Positions 12,001-28,848 of a DNA stretch of 64,000 bases are shown in pieces. Numbering within the stretch: position 1 is the first letter of the stretch; the number at the start of each line of letters is the position of its first letter. Under the pieces are notes generated by a model. That model ran no database searches, was not told where the DNA came from, and saw only the letters and a program-made list of their open reading frames with translations. The DNA lies in the NCBI GenBank assembly GCA_025917655.1, contig CP084615.1, forward strand, positions 2,852,001 to 2,916,000. Reading direction: 5' to 3'. The DNA comes from Chlorella sorokiniana. Lineage: Eukaryota; Chlorophyta; Trebouxiophyceae; Chlorellales; Chlorellaceae. A program made the position numbers and the translations under genes.

Positions 12001-15000
12001 GCTGCATCCCAGCGGCTTCCCCATCCATCTCTTCACCACGGCGCCAAGCCTCACCCCCCCCCCCCACCCCCACCCCCACCCCCATGCCATACCTATCCTC
12101 CCTCCTCCGCCTTTTCTCCCGTTCTGCAAACCGGCAACGTACCCGACGCCTGCCTCCACCCCCTCCCCACCCCACCCAGGCGACAACCTGGAGGCGGGGC
12201 TGGGCGCCCTGGTCACCAAGCGCCTGGTGGAGGCACACCTGCGGGCCAAGGCGCGCGATGCGGAGCGCTTCCAGCGGGAGCTGGAGGTGCGGCGGCGTGG
12301 GGGCTTGTTCGCGGGTGGTATTGTGTGTGTGTCTGCGCGAGTGTGGGAGGGTGGATGGGTGGGTGGAGGTCTGGGGGGGGTTCGCAAGCTACCCAGCTGG
12401 TTACAGCGGCTGATCTCCAGCTGGACGTTTTGGCGTGCGCTCCGTGCCGCTGGAAATTAGGCTCTCCCGCACGCGCTCCTGCTGTGCTATTAACACCTGG
12501 TTCCTTGCTCTCGCAGGATTTGGAAGCGGCGCAGGCCGCCGTGCAGCCAAAGGGCAAGCAGCAACCAGGCGGCGGCACGCAGCAGGCGCAGGCCGCGGGC
12601 AAGAAGAAGGGCAAGGCCAAGGCCAAGGGAAAGCCGGCGCCGGCGGCCAGGCCCGCCGCAGTGCGCAAGGCGGCGCCCGTCGCAGCCGTGCCGGCACCCG
12701 AATCCGGCTCGGATGCAGAGTCTGTTCAGGGCGAGGCCGCCCAGCAGCAGGAGGTGCCGCCGCAGCAGCAGGAGCAGGTTCTGCCGGTTGAGCCCGCCGC
12801 GAGCGACACCGCGCCGTCCAGCCGCGGCCTGTCGCCGCCCTCTGACAGCCGCTACGGCAGCAGCCCGGAACGGGCCCTGGAAGCCACCAGCAGCTTCACC
12901 AACTTCCTGTTTGCGGCGGATGACGGAGAAGAGGAGGAGGAGGAGGAGGTTGCTGCGGAGCAGGCCGAGGGCTGGAAGACGGCCGGCAGCAGTCGCCCCT
13001 CATCCCGTTCTTCACGCGCCAGCGAGCAGCCGCCCAAGCGCAACGGCGGCCTGCAGGCAGCCGCCGGCAGCGCTAGCAAGCCGCAGAGCAGCGCCGTCAA
13101 GGGCTTCCGGGCAGGCAGCGGAGGCGGCTCTGCTGCCGGCGAGCGGCCCAGCGTGCCTGCAGCAGCAGCAGCCGAGCGCGCAGGCAGCGTGGGCGCTGCG
13201 CCGAAACCGCCTGCAGCAGCAGCAGCAACGGCTGCCCAGCCCCAGCCCATGCTTCAGCCAGCCAACGGCAAGCTGGCGGCTGCGGCGCGCCTTGCAGCTG
13301 CCAGCAGGAAACATACCCCCCGCAGCGGGATGGCTTCCCCTCCCTGCCTGCAGTGCCAGCTGGACCCAAGCCTGCGGCTGCCGGTGAAGCGAACGGCAGG
13401 CCTGCCTCTGGCTTCAGCTACGCTGCAGCCGCGGCAAAGGTGCAGCAGAAGGCAGCCCGCGTGCCTGCAGCGGCCGACGCCCTGCCGGCGCGGAGGCAGC
13501 AGCAGCAAGGGGCCAGCAGCAGCGTGGCCCAGCAGCCCAAGTCCTGGCCCCTGCCCGCCTCCCACGCCGCCCCCAGCGCCAGCAGCGACCCGCCCGCGGC
13601 GCCGCCTTCGGCGGCCCCTGCTCAGAGTTCGTCGGCGGCAGCTGCGGCCCCTGAGCTTGCTGAGGGGGCTGCTGCTGCAGCAGCGCCTGACTCGCTGGTT
13701 GAGCGGCCTGCGGCAGCACCACAGCAATCAAATGGCCCCACGCCCGCCTCGGAAACCGCCGAGGCAGCCCCGCCTGCGGCGGAGCCCACGCCTGCTGCGC
13801 CTGCTCCGGCCCCCTCGGCAGCAGCAGCTGGCGGCGTGGCAGGAGATGCTGTGCAGGAGCCGGATGCACCGCAGGCGGGGCCCGCACCGCAGCCCGAGGC
13901 GGCGCCGCCGCCAGATCCCTCCCGCCCAGCGTCAGCCACGCCACCCATCTCAGATTCAGGTGTGCTGCGTGCAGCTTCCTGTTGGAGTGCTGTGACGCAC
14001 CCAAAGCGGGTGGGAGCATTCAGCCCTGGAGACGCATCCAGAGCCGCCTCTTGTTTCAGTGTGCTCTGGTGTGCCTGCAGGGTCGCCGCCGCCCGGCGCC
14101 ATGCTGGCGCCGCCGCCGGGCGCCTACCCCATGCCGCCGCACGGCTGGGTGGCCCCCGACGGCTCGGTGCTGCACCCGGAGGGCGGCATGCTGCCGCCGC
14201 CGCCCATGGGCTACTACTGGCCCGTGATGATGCCGCCGGGGTGCAGGTGGGTCCCTGGGCCGCTGCCCTGCCGCCTCGAGTGCCGCCTGGAGTGCCGCTG
14301 CCGCCGCCGAGGTGCCAGCCTGCTCACCGGCACAGGTCCCGGCCTGCTCGGCCGTTTGCCTACGCTTCGCTCTCCCCCGCTCGGCCGTCCCAACAACACT
14401 CTCAACGCCACGCTTTCGCCCCTCCCCTCCCCCCAACACACACATCCGGCTGTCAGTTTGGAAGCATGGACATGGATGAGGTCATGCACCATCCTGCCCC
14501 CTACCCCCCCCTTCCACCCCGCCTACTGCCACCCCGGCCCCTACACGCTGCCCCCGGGCATGCCGCTGCCGCCGCCGTACGGCATGCCGCCCTTTGGGAG
14601 GCGCCGCTGCCGCCCTTCCCGCCCGGCATGCCCGCGCCGCTGCCGCCTGAAGCGGCCGAGGAGTTGGCTGCGGCCGCCGCCGGGCGCGGGCAGCTGGGCA
14701 GCAGCAGCAGCAGCCGTCGCAGCGCCAGGAAGGGGTGCCGCAGGAGCAGCAGGAGCGGGAAGTGCAGGAGGCACAAGCGCAGCAGCAGGACCCGCCCGCT
14801 GGCAGCGAAACGGCAGCAGAGGAGGCCTGCCTGCCCGCCGCCGCAACGCTGGAGGACTCTGCAGGCCCCCCCGCCAGCGCCTCTGCCTGCTGATCAGCCG
14901 CCGGAGGCGCAGGCAGCTGCAGAGAAACCGCAGGCAGCTGCAGAGACGCCGCGGCGCTCCTTTATGGACATGCTGCAGGCGGCGTGCGGCACCCGCCCGC

Positions 15001-15466
15001 CCTCTGCTCACGCCCCTGCCCCTCGCGGGCGCGGGCCCCCAGCTTCAACGCAGCTGCCGCCGCAGCTGAGTTTGAGCGGCGCTGGCAGGCTGCCGCGCCC
15101 GCCCTCGCCATGCTGAGCGCCTCAGCGGATGTGGGGGCCCGGGCGGCGGCGACCTCAGCCGGTCTGAAGAAGCAGGGCGGGCCGGTGGCGGCTTTAAAGG
15201 CTGCTGCCAAGGGCGCCAAGGCCAGCAGCAGCCCCGGCTGCCTGGCGGGCCCCAAGGGCGTAGTGAGCGGCCGAGCCGGCGGCGGCTCTGCGGGCAGCAG
15301 CGGCAGGGCCAGCCCAGCGGGGGCGGGGTGGTGGTGGCGGTGCGCGCTTGGAGCAGCAGCGACGACAGCAGCGGCGAGGGGCGCTGGCGCATCCAGACCG
15401 CCGCGCAGCAGCAGTGACAGAGCCAGCCTGCGGGGCAGGCCACCGGCGCCTTTGGCAGCGCCCTAA
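9086..15466 (+). CDS. Uncharacterised Ala/Gln/Ser/Pro-rich protein with a short Cys-rich block; possibly two genes
   Basis: I do not recognise this gene. A string of exon-like blocks with good AG/GT borders runs on the plus strand. The first begins MVRSWSERRVNVVDLSCTL (9086) and may splice to a block containing DTDFYAFLEELDCDRDG, which has an EF-hand-like acidic loop. Further on are TAGQYVISSEIYPYLKSAAQ (9860-9918), a Ser/Arg-rich stretch, FVKCPRCRKQYVSTVNQRRC with CxxC..C..H spacing that could bind zinc (10996-11060), and a helical block SKQLAEFWDGLGEAEKRDVM near 11252. After 12520 comes a very long Ala/Gln/Pro-rich tail with a Lys-rich patch (GKKKGKAKAKGK), a poly-Glu stretch and Met/Pro-rich segments. 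Frames shift several times in the tail, perhaps through base errors. The donor at 10794 appears to be GC. End at 15466 is the last open frame and is uncertain; a split into two genes near 10440 is possible. Confidence 0.5.
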
Positions 15467-16208
15467 TCCGTCGCACAGCGCACGCCAGCGCTTTGCTCCA
15501 CCGGGACTTTCTTTCTTCCTTTCATGTGACATCAAGGTGGTCGGGCGGGACCGTCGGGCTTTTCCAGGACAGCCACAGCCACAGGCCTAAACTTTCACCA
15601 CTTGAAGCTCTCCCCATGCCGCTCCATGTGCCCGCTTGGCGCCTGACCACGCTGCACAGCCTTCCATCCTCTTGATTGGCAGCACACAATACCTCACATG
15701 CCTCACTTGCCCTTCACCATTCGTGCGCCCACGGCACCACATTTTGTCAACCCTGCTATCCATCTGTAATTTTCAACTTTCACTTGTAGAAGGTGGCCAC
15801 AGCGGGAGAAAGGGGGGAAGGTTGCGCGAGAGGAGGAGCGAGGGGTGGCGGGGGAGAGCGGTGAAAGCTGGAACAAACTGCGGGCGTACCAAACAGTCCC
15901 CAGGATGGGGCGTTTGCTGCGAGGCCGCCCCGTTGCGTCTTGTTGTCAGGGCAGCGCGGTCTTCAGGAGTGCCACCTGCCCAGCGACAGCCGCGCAGCGC
16001 TGCAACACCGCAGCCTCGGCACCTGCTCCCTTGCATCTACCCAGAGCGCTGCCCAGACTGCGGGTTTGATGCTGCGCCGCCCTGCGCACCAACTCAGCGC
16101 TGGACTGCGCCCGGCTGCCGTTGCACGGTGCGAGGCCGCGTGGGCCACGCCCAACGCCAGGCAGCTGTGAGGGCTGCATCCTCGGCCTGCCCGGCCTGCT
16201 GCCCTCCC
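15467..16208. other. Convergent intergenic region
   Basis: This holds the 3' flanks of the 9086-15466 gene (+) and the OEP21-like gene (-). No conserved coding block is visible; it contains a candidate TGTAA signal. Confidence 0.55.
15765..15769 (+). terminator. TGTAA polyadenylation signal candidate
   Basis: TGTAA is the standard poly(A) signal of green algae. This one lies about 300 nt after the proposed stop of the 9086-15466 gene in locally AT-rich sequence. Confidence 0.4.
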
Positions 16209-17592
16209 TCACAGGTCGTACGACACTCGCCACTCGCCGTCGGGGTGCACCGTCAGCGCCCAGCAGTTCTCCTGCACGCGCAGGTAGGGCCGTGCGGCGC
16301 CCACGCCCTGCAAGCGGCGGCGGCAGGGAGCGGCGGCGGCAGACTGGCGCTGAGAGGGGGCAGAGCGGCAGGCAGGCACGGCAGTAGAGGGGCGCCGCAG
16401 CACCGCGGGAAGCAGGGAAGGAGGAAGATGACGATTGCGACGACTGCAACGGCAAAGCAGAATGGGAGGCGGCCGTCAGGTATGTGCCCCGCCCCACCCC
16501 CAGGTCCCCGTACCTGCTGCGAGAGCGGCGCCCGCACGCCCGCCGTCAGCCGCACGTCTTGATCGTCCGAGAAGCGGAAGAGGGCGTGAGAGAGGCGCGC
16601 GTGCAGCTCGCCCGCCCACTGCGGGTGGTGTGGAAGTGTGTGGAAGTGGGAGGGGGTGGGGTGCAGAGAGGAGGCGAATGTGGGGAGGCGCACATCAACC
16701 CCCTGCGCAAGGCGCGAAGGCAATGCTGCCAGCGCAGCATTCTCTTCATGTGTTTACCACAGGGACCCCGCCCCCCCCCCCATCTGCAATTCCCCCCTTT
16801 GCCTCCAAGCCCTCACCTTCTCGCTGCGCAGGTTGTAGTCGTAGTGCGCCTGCGCCGAGGCCTGGGTGTAGCTGCGCAGCAGCACGCGCCCCCGCACAAC
16901 CTCCTGGCTGCGCGCCACCCTCGCCTTCTTCTTGGCGCTCAGCGACAGCAGCACGTCGTCTGCGCAGGGAGCAGGCGGCGTGTGGGAGAAAGCATGGGGG
17001 GCGTAAGGAGGAGCAAAGGGTGCGGGGAGGGGAAGTCAGGGTGTGTTGCAGGAGGAGCAGGCTGGAGAGAGCAGAGGCACCAACGGGCGGCGGCGGGCGG
17101 CACAGGACGCGGGTAGGAGGCCCCACCGCAGCGCCGTACCTGCATTCAGCTTCTGGCCGCCCACGCCCGCCGCCTTAACGCCCACGCCCAGCCGCAGGCG
17201 GGTGTCGGGCTGGTAGGCTTCACTGGGGTTCAGCGGAGACAGCTTGCCGATGCGGAAAAACTGCGGGCGGACGGCGCGGCGACGGGGAAAACTGCGGGTC
17301 GCGTTAGCGGTGAGGGGGCAAGCGGCTCGCGGGAGGGTCGTTGCAGCCATCAGACCGCAGGAGAGCATGACACACCTTGTACAGTGCGTGACAAGGCGAA
17401 CAAAGGCAGCAGCACAGCCCCTTTTGCTCGCCGCCGCACCTTGTTCAGAGCGCCCTGCACCTCGCAGCTGGCCGTGATGGTGTTCAGCGCGCCCCTGACC
17501 TTCAGCTCCACCCCACTATCGTGCTGGAAGAGTTTCTTGAAGGATAAGCCGAGCTGCCGCTCTCGGCTGCCCAGGGTGAGTGCGCTCTCCAT
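16209..17592 (-). CDS. OEP21: OEP21-like chloroplast outer-envelope anion channel
   Basis: OEP21 is a small beta-barrel in the chloroplast outer envelope that passes phosphorylated sugars and other anions. Five minus-strand exons (17592-17440, 17260-17140, 16959-16817, 16618-16514, 16307-16209) join without a frame break. The protein starts MESALTLGSRERQLGLSFKK, aligns in order with the plant OEP21 layout, carries DDQDVRLTAGVRAPL where plant proteins have a QDVRLRIGYE-type strand, and ends PYLRVQENCWALTV...WRVSYDL. The terminal xVxYDL and the PYLQIRENxW-like stretch are the strongest diagnostic marks. Alternating polar and hydrophobic residues fit a beta-barrel, and no signal peptide is expected. 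Length of roughly 200 residues is normal for the family. The gene is divergent from the RuvB-like gene. Confidence 0.85.
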
Positions 17593-22451
<4,859 letters not shown>

Positions 22452-22557
22452 CGGCACCGCCCTCGTCCCCCCTTCTGCTGCCTCCTGTTTCGCTCCATCT
22501 GCCGCTGCCACTTGTTCTTCTGCCTCCATATGATGTCAGTTGTATCACTCTCTACCG

Positions 22558-22562
22558 TGTAA
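22558..22562 (+). terminator. TGTAA polyadenylation signal
   Basis: TGTAA lies 107 nt after the RVB1 stop codon and upstream of the next gene's start at 22768, the usual spacing for a green-algal 3' end. Confidence 0.6.
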
Positions 22563-22767
22563 GCATCGTTCTCACGGGGAAGCAGACAGCCGTAGCTTCA
22601 CGGGCATGCCCTGGCAGCGCAAGCTGCCCGCAATGCCCACAATGCGGCTGTGGCGCTGGCGCCGCCATGTTGCTTCATCAGCTCCTGCGCCATGATCGCC
22701 AGTACTGTGGCTTCATATGATTCCGACCTCTTTCTAGTGTTGTTGCAATCCGTTTGGGCAGGGTCCG

Positions 22768-24590
22768 ATGGCTCCCGAGGTGCAGCTCGAAGTGACGTCC
22801 ACCCTTACTCCTGCCATCGCAGCCGACACCGAGACTAGTTCGTCCGCAGACCATGTCGAGACGAGCACCGCCACCCCTGGCGACGCGGGCAGCGGCAGCG
22901 GCAGTGGCGGCGGCGACGCCCTGCCGCCGCCTCCTCTTAAAGCGAGCGCCGGCACCGAAGCTGCAGCCTGCTGTCCTGCGGCTGAGCTGGACGACTTGAT
23001 GCTGCTGGGTATCCTGCGCTGCATGCCAGATATGGATTTGGTGGCGCTGCGGGTGCGGCGGCGGCGCTGCGCCTCTTGGTTGCTTGCTGCTGCCCTTGGC
23101 GCTCTTGAGGGGCAGGAGGCTGCCCTTCGTGGGCTTCACCCTACGCGACCTTCCAGGACAAAGTGTGTCGCGTGATTTCACCAAGGATTGTTTTCGGCTG
23201 TGCTGCACCCCCTTGCAGCTGGTCAGCAGGCGGCTGCGCTGCCTGGCCGACCTGGTTCTGGAGGAGTCTTTCCGGCGGCGCTGGGGCGTGGCCGACGTGG
23301 CGGCGCCGCCGCCCGCGGCCCCGCGTTTGCCGCCGTCCGCGCCGCCAGCTGGGTGCTGGCGCACCGGCTGGAGGGGCGGGACAGCCTCGCGGCTTTGGCG
23401 GTACGGTACGGCACAGACCCGACGCAGCTGAAGCGCCTGAACAACTTGCTGAGCGAGCACGCGCTGGCGGCCAGGTGGGCGACAGCAAACAGAATAGCGG
23501 CGGGGCGGGCAGCATGGCATCGCCGGGCAGCCTTCAGGCAGGGAAGAAAGCAGGCGCTGTCGTGGCTGTCGGGTGGGAGGCAGCAGGCCGGAGCACAAGC
23601 TGCATGTTCTTGCGCTGTTCCTTCTGCCGTAGGACCCACCTGTACGTTCCCCTTGCCGACCCCGCATCCGCCGCCACCGGCAAGCGCTGCGCTTTCCTGC
23701 ACGATGAGCACAGCCGGCGGCGCCTCGTGGCTATCCTGCGCGACGGCGACGAGCCGCCAGGCGGCGGCAGTGGCGGCGGCGGCGGCGACGGGCGGCAGCG
23801 GTCCCGCGACTTTGTGGTCGCCAAGCTGGCGGCGGTGCTGCAGGTGGGCCCATGGCCGGGGCTGCGTCTTTGCTGCGCAAGTGCTGCGGACGTGCTTGCT
23901 CGCTGCACTGTCTGCATAGCAGGCGTGGATCATGTAGTTCCATTATCCACCGCTGTGTGGGTCATGGAACTGCATTAGCGCTGCTGGCTCCCGCCTGCCA
24001 GGTGGTTGCTGCAACTGCAAACACCTGTGCCCCACCCCACCCCACCCCACCCCACCCCGGGCACAGCGTGCGCTTCGCATCGACCAGCCCACAGCCGCCT
24101 ACTACGTGCAAGCAGCCGGGTGCGACGTGCGGGAGGCGATAGCAAAGGTGGGCATGCGCGTGGGCTCGGTTGCCGCGTGCGCTTGGGTTCACTTGTGGGG
24201 CGGGTCGCTGGGCTCGCCCCCAGGCTGTGCAGCTAGCACGCATCTTCGGGGTGGCGGTCTGGCCGCGCTGCCTCCTCCGCAGCAGGGCGCCTGCCCCGCC
24301 GCTGCCGCTGAGCAGCCCTTTGGCAGGATTGTGTGGCACGCCCTGCCAGCGGTTGCCTCGTGCTGGCCGTTTGTGGTTCACGAGCGAGCGAGCCCCCTGC
24401 CCCATGCTGGCGCCCGCCACCCCATTTGTGGTTCGCACCACCACCACACCACCACCACCACCACACACACACACACACACACACACCACCCCCTCGCCCC
24501 CCTGCTGGCACCCCGCCGCCACAGTTTGAAGAGGACCGGCGGTGGGAGCGGCTGATGCTGGCACGCGGCTCCCGCCTGCAGCGCCCCTGA
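22768..24590 (+). CDS. F-box protein with LysM domain and UBA-like tail
   Basis: Exons at 22768-23052, 23219-23474, 23633-23843, 24067-24147 and 24525-24590 join into one protein. The acidic, low-complexity N-terminus is followed by an F-box-like segment (ELDDLMLLGILRCMPDMDLV, then LVSRRLRCLADLVLEESFRR), a LysM domain (RLEGRDSLAALAVRYGTDPT, QLKRLNNLLSEH, THLYVPLADP), a basic stretch, then RIDQPTAAYYVQAAGCDVRE with QFEEDRRWERLM, which resembles the UBA-like tail of the plant F-box/LysM protein At1g55000. By analogy it would be an SCF substrate adaptor, and the LysM would be intracellular because no signal peptide is present. A small extra exon near 24224 (AVQLARIFG) is possible. The stop is TGA at 24588-24590. 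Confidence 0.8.
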
Positions 24591-25071
24591 GGGGCAGCGG
24601 CGGCGGCGGCGGAACCCTGCCGCTCGGCCGTCGCCGCCCCCTGCACAGCTCTGGGCGGCCCCCTGGCAGAGCTGAGCTGGAGGGGGCTGCAACAGGGCAC
24701 AGCCTCCCTGCGTGCGCCTCCCTGCACTCACTCTGCCGGGCCGCCCATTCTGCCCGGCAGTGCCCTGCATGCCTCGCCAGCGCATGCACCCGTGGTTGCA
24801 TAGAAATAGGCAGGAGGTCATTCCCATACTACCCCATGTTGTGCTGCGCATGCGACGCATGCTGCTTGCGAAGCACGCAATTCTTGAAAGTCTTGAAACT
24901 GCCAATCACATGCGATTACATAGGGCGACAGCAGCACCCCTCAGACACAGTGTGTGGGCGCTCTAGGGCACCGCCTCGCCCTGCCAGCGTCCTTGCCCGC
25001 AGCCTCAATCGCCGCGTCGGCCGCCGCGCAGCCGCCAGCCCGCGGGTCCAGCCTGCGCTGCTGCCCGCGCG
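24591..25071. other. Convergent intergenic region
   Basis: This holds the 3' flanks of the F-box/LysM gene (+) and the 25072 gene (-). No coding block is recognised. Confidence 0.55.
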
Positions 25072-28013
25072 TCAGCTGATAGCGCGCCCCACCTGGCTGA
25101 GCAGCCGGTCCACCTGACTCAGCAGGGCATCCAGCGGCCCGCCGTCTGCCCCTGCTGTCGCCGCCGCCGCTTCTGCTGACAGGCCTTCCAGAAAGGCTGC
25201 GGCGCCCGTCCCCGCGGCGTGCCCGCCGGCCCATCCGCCCTCCCAGCTGCCACCAGCGTGCAGCTCCCATTGCCTGTTGGCAGCTTGCCGGGCGGCGCCG
25301 CCGCTGTTGTCGCTGCTATGGCGGCTGGCAACGCTGTGGAGATCGTTGAGGTGAAGGGGGAGCAGGGTGGCGGCATCGTACAGCGGCGTGCCGCGGGGCC
25401 GTCGCCCGCCGCCGCCAGGCTGCGCGCTCTGCTGCCGCAACTGCCTGCTGCCCGAGCCTGGCCTGATGCCGCTGCTGAGCCTGCCGCTGCTGCCTTCGTG
25501 CCCATAAGGGGGCCTCCCTGCTGTTGGGCCGCGGCGCAAAGGGTGTGGTTCGTGCCCGCTGCTGCCCTGCCTGCTGCGTTTTGGGCCTGGAACTGGCATC
25601 ACGGCGTGCAGCTTCCACATGGCTTCCTGTGCACACCAGAGAATATGCCGCCTCCTCAGGCTGCGCTGCCTGCGGCCCGCCAGCTGCCGCTCCGCCGGCG
25701 GCCAGACCGGCGCCCCCTGCGGCTGCACTTGCAGCGGGGCCGGCAGCGCGGCCGCGGCAGGCGCGGTGGCGGGTGGCCGCGGCGTGGCCGCTCTGGATGC
25801 GGCAGGGGTGGCGGCGGCGGTGCCGCCAGGCGTGTCGGCGCGGTGGTCCCAGCGGGTGCTGGTGCGGGGCCGCACGCTGCCCCAGTCCGGCAGCTTCTGC
25901 AGGACAGGAAGCCACAAACTCGCCAGGCTGTACATGCAGCCAGTCTGCCGGCCCAGCTGCTCAGCGAGCAAAACATCCAGCAAGGACGGAGCAGCACGCA
26001 GAATGCGGGGGCAGGGGCACAGGCACGGAACAGCCAGCAGCAGCAAAGGCGGCAGCGCTGGAACAGGGCATGTGCGGCCTTGCCTGCATGGGCACCAGCT
26101 GGCTGCGCCGCCGCAGGTAGGGCCGCGGCTGCGGGGCGGGCTGCCCTGCCACAGGCTGCCCCGCCACAGGCTGCCCTCCTTCCGCAGATGGCGGCGAGGG
26201 CTCCTGGTCCGGGCTGTGGCAAGGGCTGCCGGGGCCCTGCAATGCTGGCACAGCCTCCTGAGCTCCGCCTGCCGCCATTGCCACCTCCGCTGCAGTTGCA
26301 GCGTCGCTGCTAGCGCGGCACGACTGCTGCTGCCGCTCTGTTGCCGGGCAACCCGGCGGCTGCGCGCCCGCTGCAGCGCCCGCGGTGCCGGGCCGCTGCT
26401 GCAGGCGCAGCTGCTTCAGGCGGAGCAGCGCCTTTGCCCGGCTGGAGGCAGATGGCTCTGCGGGCGCAGCCGCCGCACTCTGAGCTGCGACACCTGGCGC
26501 CGCGCTCGCCGGTTCCGCCGCAGCCTGGCTGGCGCCTGCAGCTGCATGCTGCCCAGCAGGCTCCTCCGCCCCGCCTTGCGCCTCTGCTGCCGGACGATCC
26601 AGCAGCGGCAGCAGGGCAGCGGCTGCCGCTGGCGATCCGGCCGCAACCCCAGCCGCCGTGCCAGCCGCCGCTCCAGCCGGCTCGTGCTCCGCGGCGGCAG
26701 AGCCAGAGCAGAGGGGCGGCCTGTGGTCCAGGCTGGCGGCGTGATCAAACTTCAGGCGCAGCGGCTGCAGCCCGTGGGGGATGCTTCGCTGTGATCAGCT
26801 GCTGGTGCCTTGTCAGCAGTACCGCTTGCTGCATCTGCATCACACGAGTGGGTGTCGCCACCGGCGGGCGGGCTCGAAGCCCTGGTGGTCTGGACGGCGG
26901 CGGCAGGGCCTGCTAGCAGTTCCAGCGCAGCCGCCAGCAGCGGCAGGGGGTCGGGGGCCTGTGGCGCTGCGGCGGCGCTGCCGGGTCTGCTGGCGGGTTG
27001 CGCAGCCTCTGCCACTGTCTGGCAGGAGCGGGGCTTGTCCGGTTCTGGGCCGACTGGCGGAGGGCCACGCTGGCCGCCGGCAGCAGCGTCAGCTTCGTCA
27101 GCGTCGGCGGTGGCGCCACCGCCCGCGCTGGCTGCCTTGTCCGGGCTTCCGATGAGCACCTCGTCCGCTTCCTCTGAAGCGTAGGACACCTCGCTGACGC
27201 CCCCGCTGCTGTGCACGGAGCGCGCCGATGCTGCCGGCGGCGCCGCCGTGCCCTGCTCCCCGCCCCCTGCTGGTCATCACGAGATGCATCGAGCGGCATG
27301 CCGGGCGCAGGGATCTCCGCTGCAAACTGCGGCGTCCGCTGCGGCGGCAGCGGATCCCAGCTTGCGCTCGCTGCATGGCGCTGCTGCTGAGGATGCTGCT
27401 GCTGAACGCACTGCTGCATGCCCTGCCGCAGCGGGCAGAACTGCGCCTGGAACACGCTGGCAGCAAATTTCTGGTAGCGTTCCAGCCCAACACATTCACC
27501 AGGGCTGCCAACGGGTGCTCCCGCATCCCAAGCGGCCGCAGGCAAGGCGGCGCCGCCGCCCCAGCTGCGGCGTAGATGCTGCACCTGCCCTGCGGCGGGT
27601 GGTGGCCGACTGGGGGACCCGCCCAGACTGCGCTGCAACAGACATTCTGCTGCGGGAGCAGCCGCTTGCTGCATGCCGGGGCTGTGAGGAGGCAGCAGGG
27701 TGGGCGATCCGCCGCAGCTGGCCGCTCCCTGTGCCTGCCCTGAGCCCAGCGGCCGAAGCAGCGGCGAGCCTGGCAAGCTGCGGGCTGCGGATCCAGGGTC
27801 GGTGGCTCGACGGACAGCGGGCGTCTTTGTCACTGACTGCAATGCATGTGAAGGCAATATCAATGCGACTATGACTTGCCACTACTGGCGTGTTGCAGAC
27901 GCATCGACGGCGGCAGCGGCGGCGCCGCTTACCCGGGCCTGCTGCTCCAAGTCGGCAAACGTGTGGGCCATGCGCTCAAGGTGGTCATGCAGGTCCCGGC
28001 ACTGCCGTGCCGC
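25072..28013 (-). CDS. Uncharacterised Gln/Ala/Pro-rich protein
   Basis: I do not recognise this gene. Minus-strand open blocks, read 5' to 3', begin with a helical segment (CRDLHDHLERMAHTFADLEQ, exon from 28013 down). A long low-complexity region follows with the more conserved-looking stretch RYQKFAASVFQAQFCPLRQG near 27450, then an acidic block SEVSYASEEADEVLIGSPDK, an Ala-rich region with KALLRLKQLRLQQRP near 26410, and the C-terminal blocks GCMYSLASLWLPVLQKLPDW and LDALLSQVDRLLSQVGRAIS, with TGA at 25072-25074. Frame changes near 27255 and elsewhere suggest base errors or small introns. The first exon upstream of 28013 is not resolved; an ATG in MSAH near 28110 is a candidate but its splice phase does not fit. 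Heptad-like Leu spacing hints at coiled coils. Confidence 0.4.
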
Positions 28014-28848
28014 CTGCAGTATGAAATGTCAGGCAGTGAGCGCTGCAGAAAGGGGGAAAATCACTTCCGCAAGTCGGCTCGCCTCCCCACTCACGGTGGG
28101 CGGACATGGCGAGGTAACCGCGGTTTGATGCATAGAAATGAGTTGGGGCCCCGTGGAATTGCCGGGCTTCAGGCTGCTGAACGTAGCATCGACATTGCAG
28201 CAGTAGAAGAGACTGAGGCCCAAGTACACAGTATTGAGAAGCGCGTGAAGAGCGCCTAAAGTACCGGAACGGGCTGAGACGATTCCCAAGTTGAACAGCA
28301 CCTCCCGCCTGGCGGCGCCTGTCGGGCCCCGGCGGGACTCAGAAGGATGCCTTGTGCCGTCATGGGCAGCGCCCTGCCTGGGGCTCAGGATTTCAGCCGC
28401 ATATTTCGTTCGTGCTCTCCTGGGAACCCTCATACACCTACATTGCTGGCGCTGACACTAGTTCCAACAGCGTTGCTCTTAAACTCTTGTTGCTGGGTGC
28501 TGCCCGACGCACACCATAACTGCGGCAAGGATGGATCAGAACTGACTAGTGCAGCAGCCCTGTTGATCCAGCGCATGGGGGACTAATCTCACAAGTGTAG
28601 AGCCTAAAACCATTCCCTAAACACAACGGTGGGAACTTTCGGCGCCTGCTGACTTGAGCTGCGCTGGCGCCCACATTCCCAGGCGCTGTGGGTCATGTGG
28701 AGTTGCCCTCGTTTCCCTTGTTATTCTCCTCTCTCTCATTCTCATTATAGTGCCTTATCTATCGACTACTCCCGTGAAGTTTCGCCAGAACCAGGCTTGA
28801 GTCCCTCCTCGCGGGCGGCCATCGCGCCAAGTTTCTGAGACTACTTCG
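28014..28848. other. Divergent intergenic region with AT-rich TATA-like stretch
   Basis: The region separates the 25072 gene (-) and the RING/VWA gene (+). It contains relatively AT-rich sequence and a tctcattatag stretch near 28736, about 110 nt before the RING start codon, which could be a core promoter element. It may also hold the missing first exon of the minus-strand gene. Confidence 0.4.

Noticed and set aside
11908-13995. Very long open frame of 695 codons as a stand-alone gene
   Set aside because: It is the open frame of GC-rich exons and introns of the 9086-15466 gene; its first part crosses clear AG and GT splice sites and its end is in the wrong frame relative to later exons.
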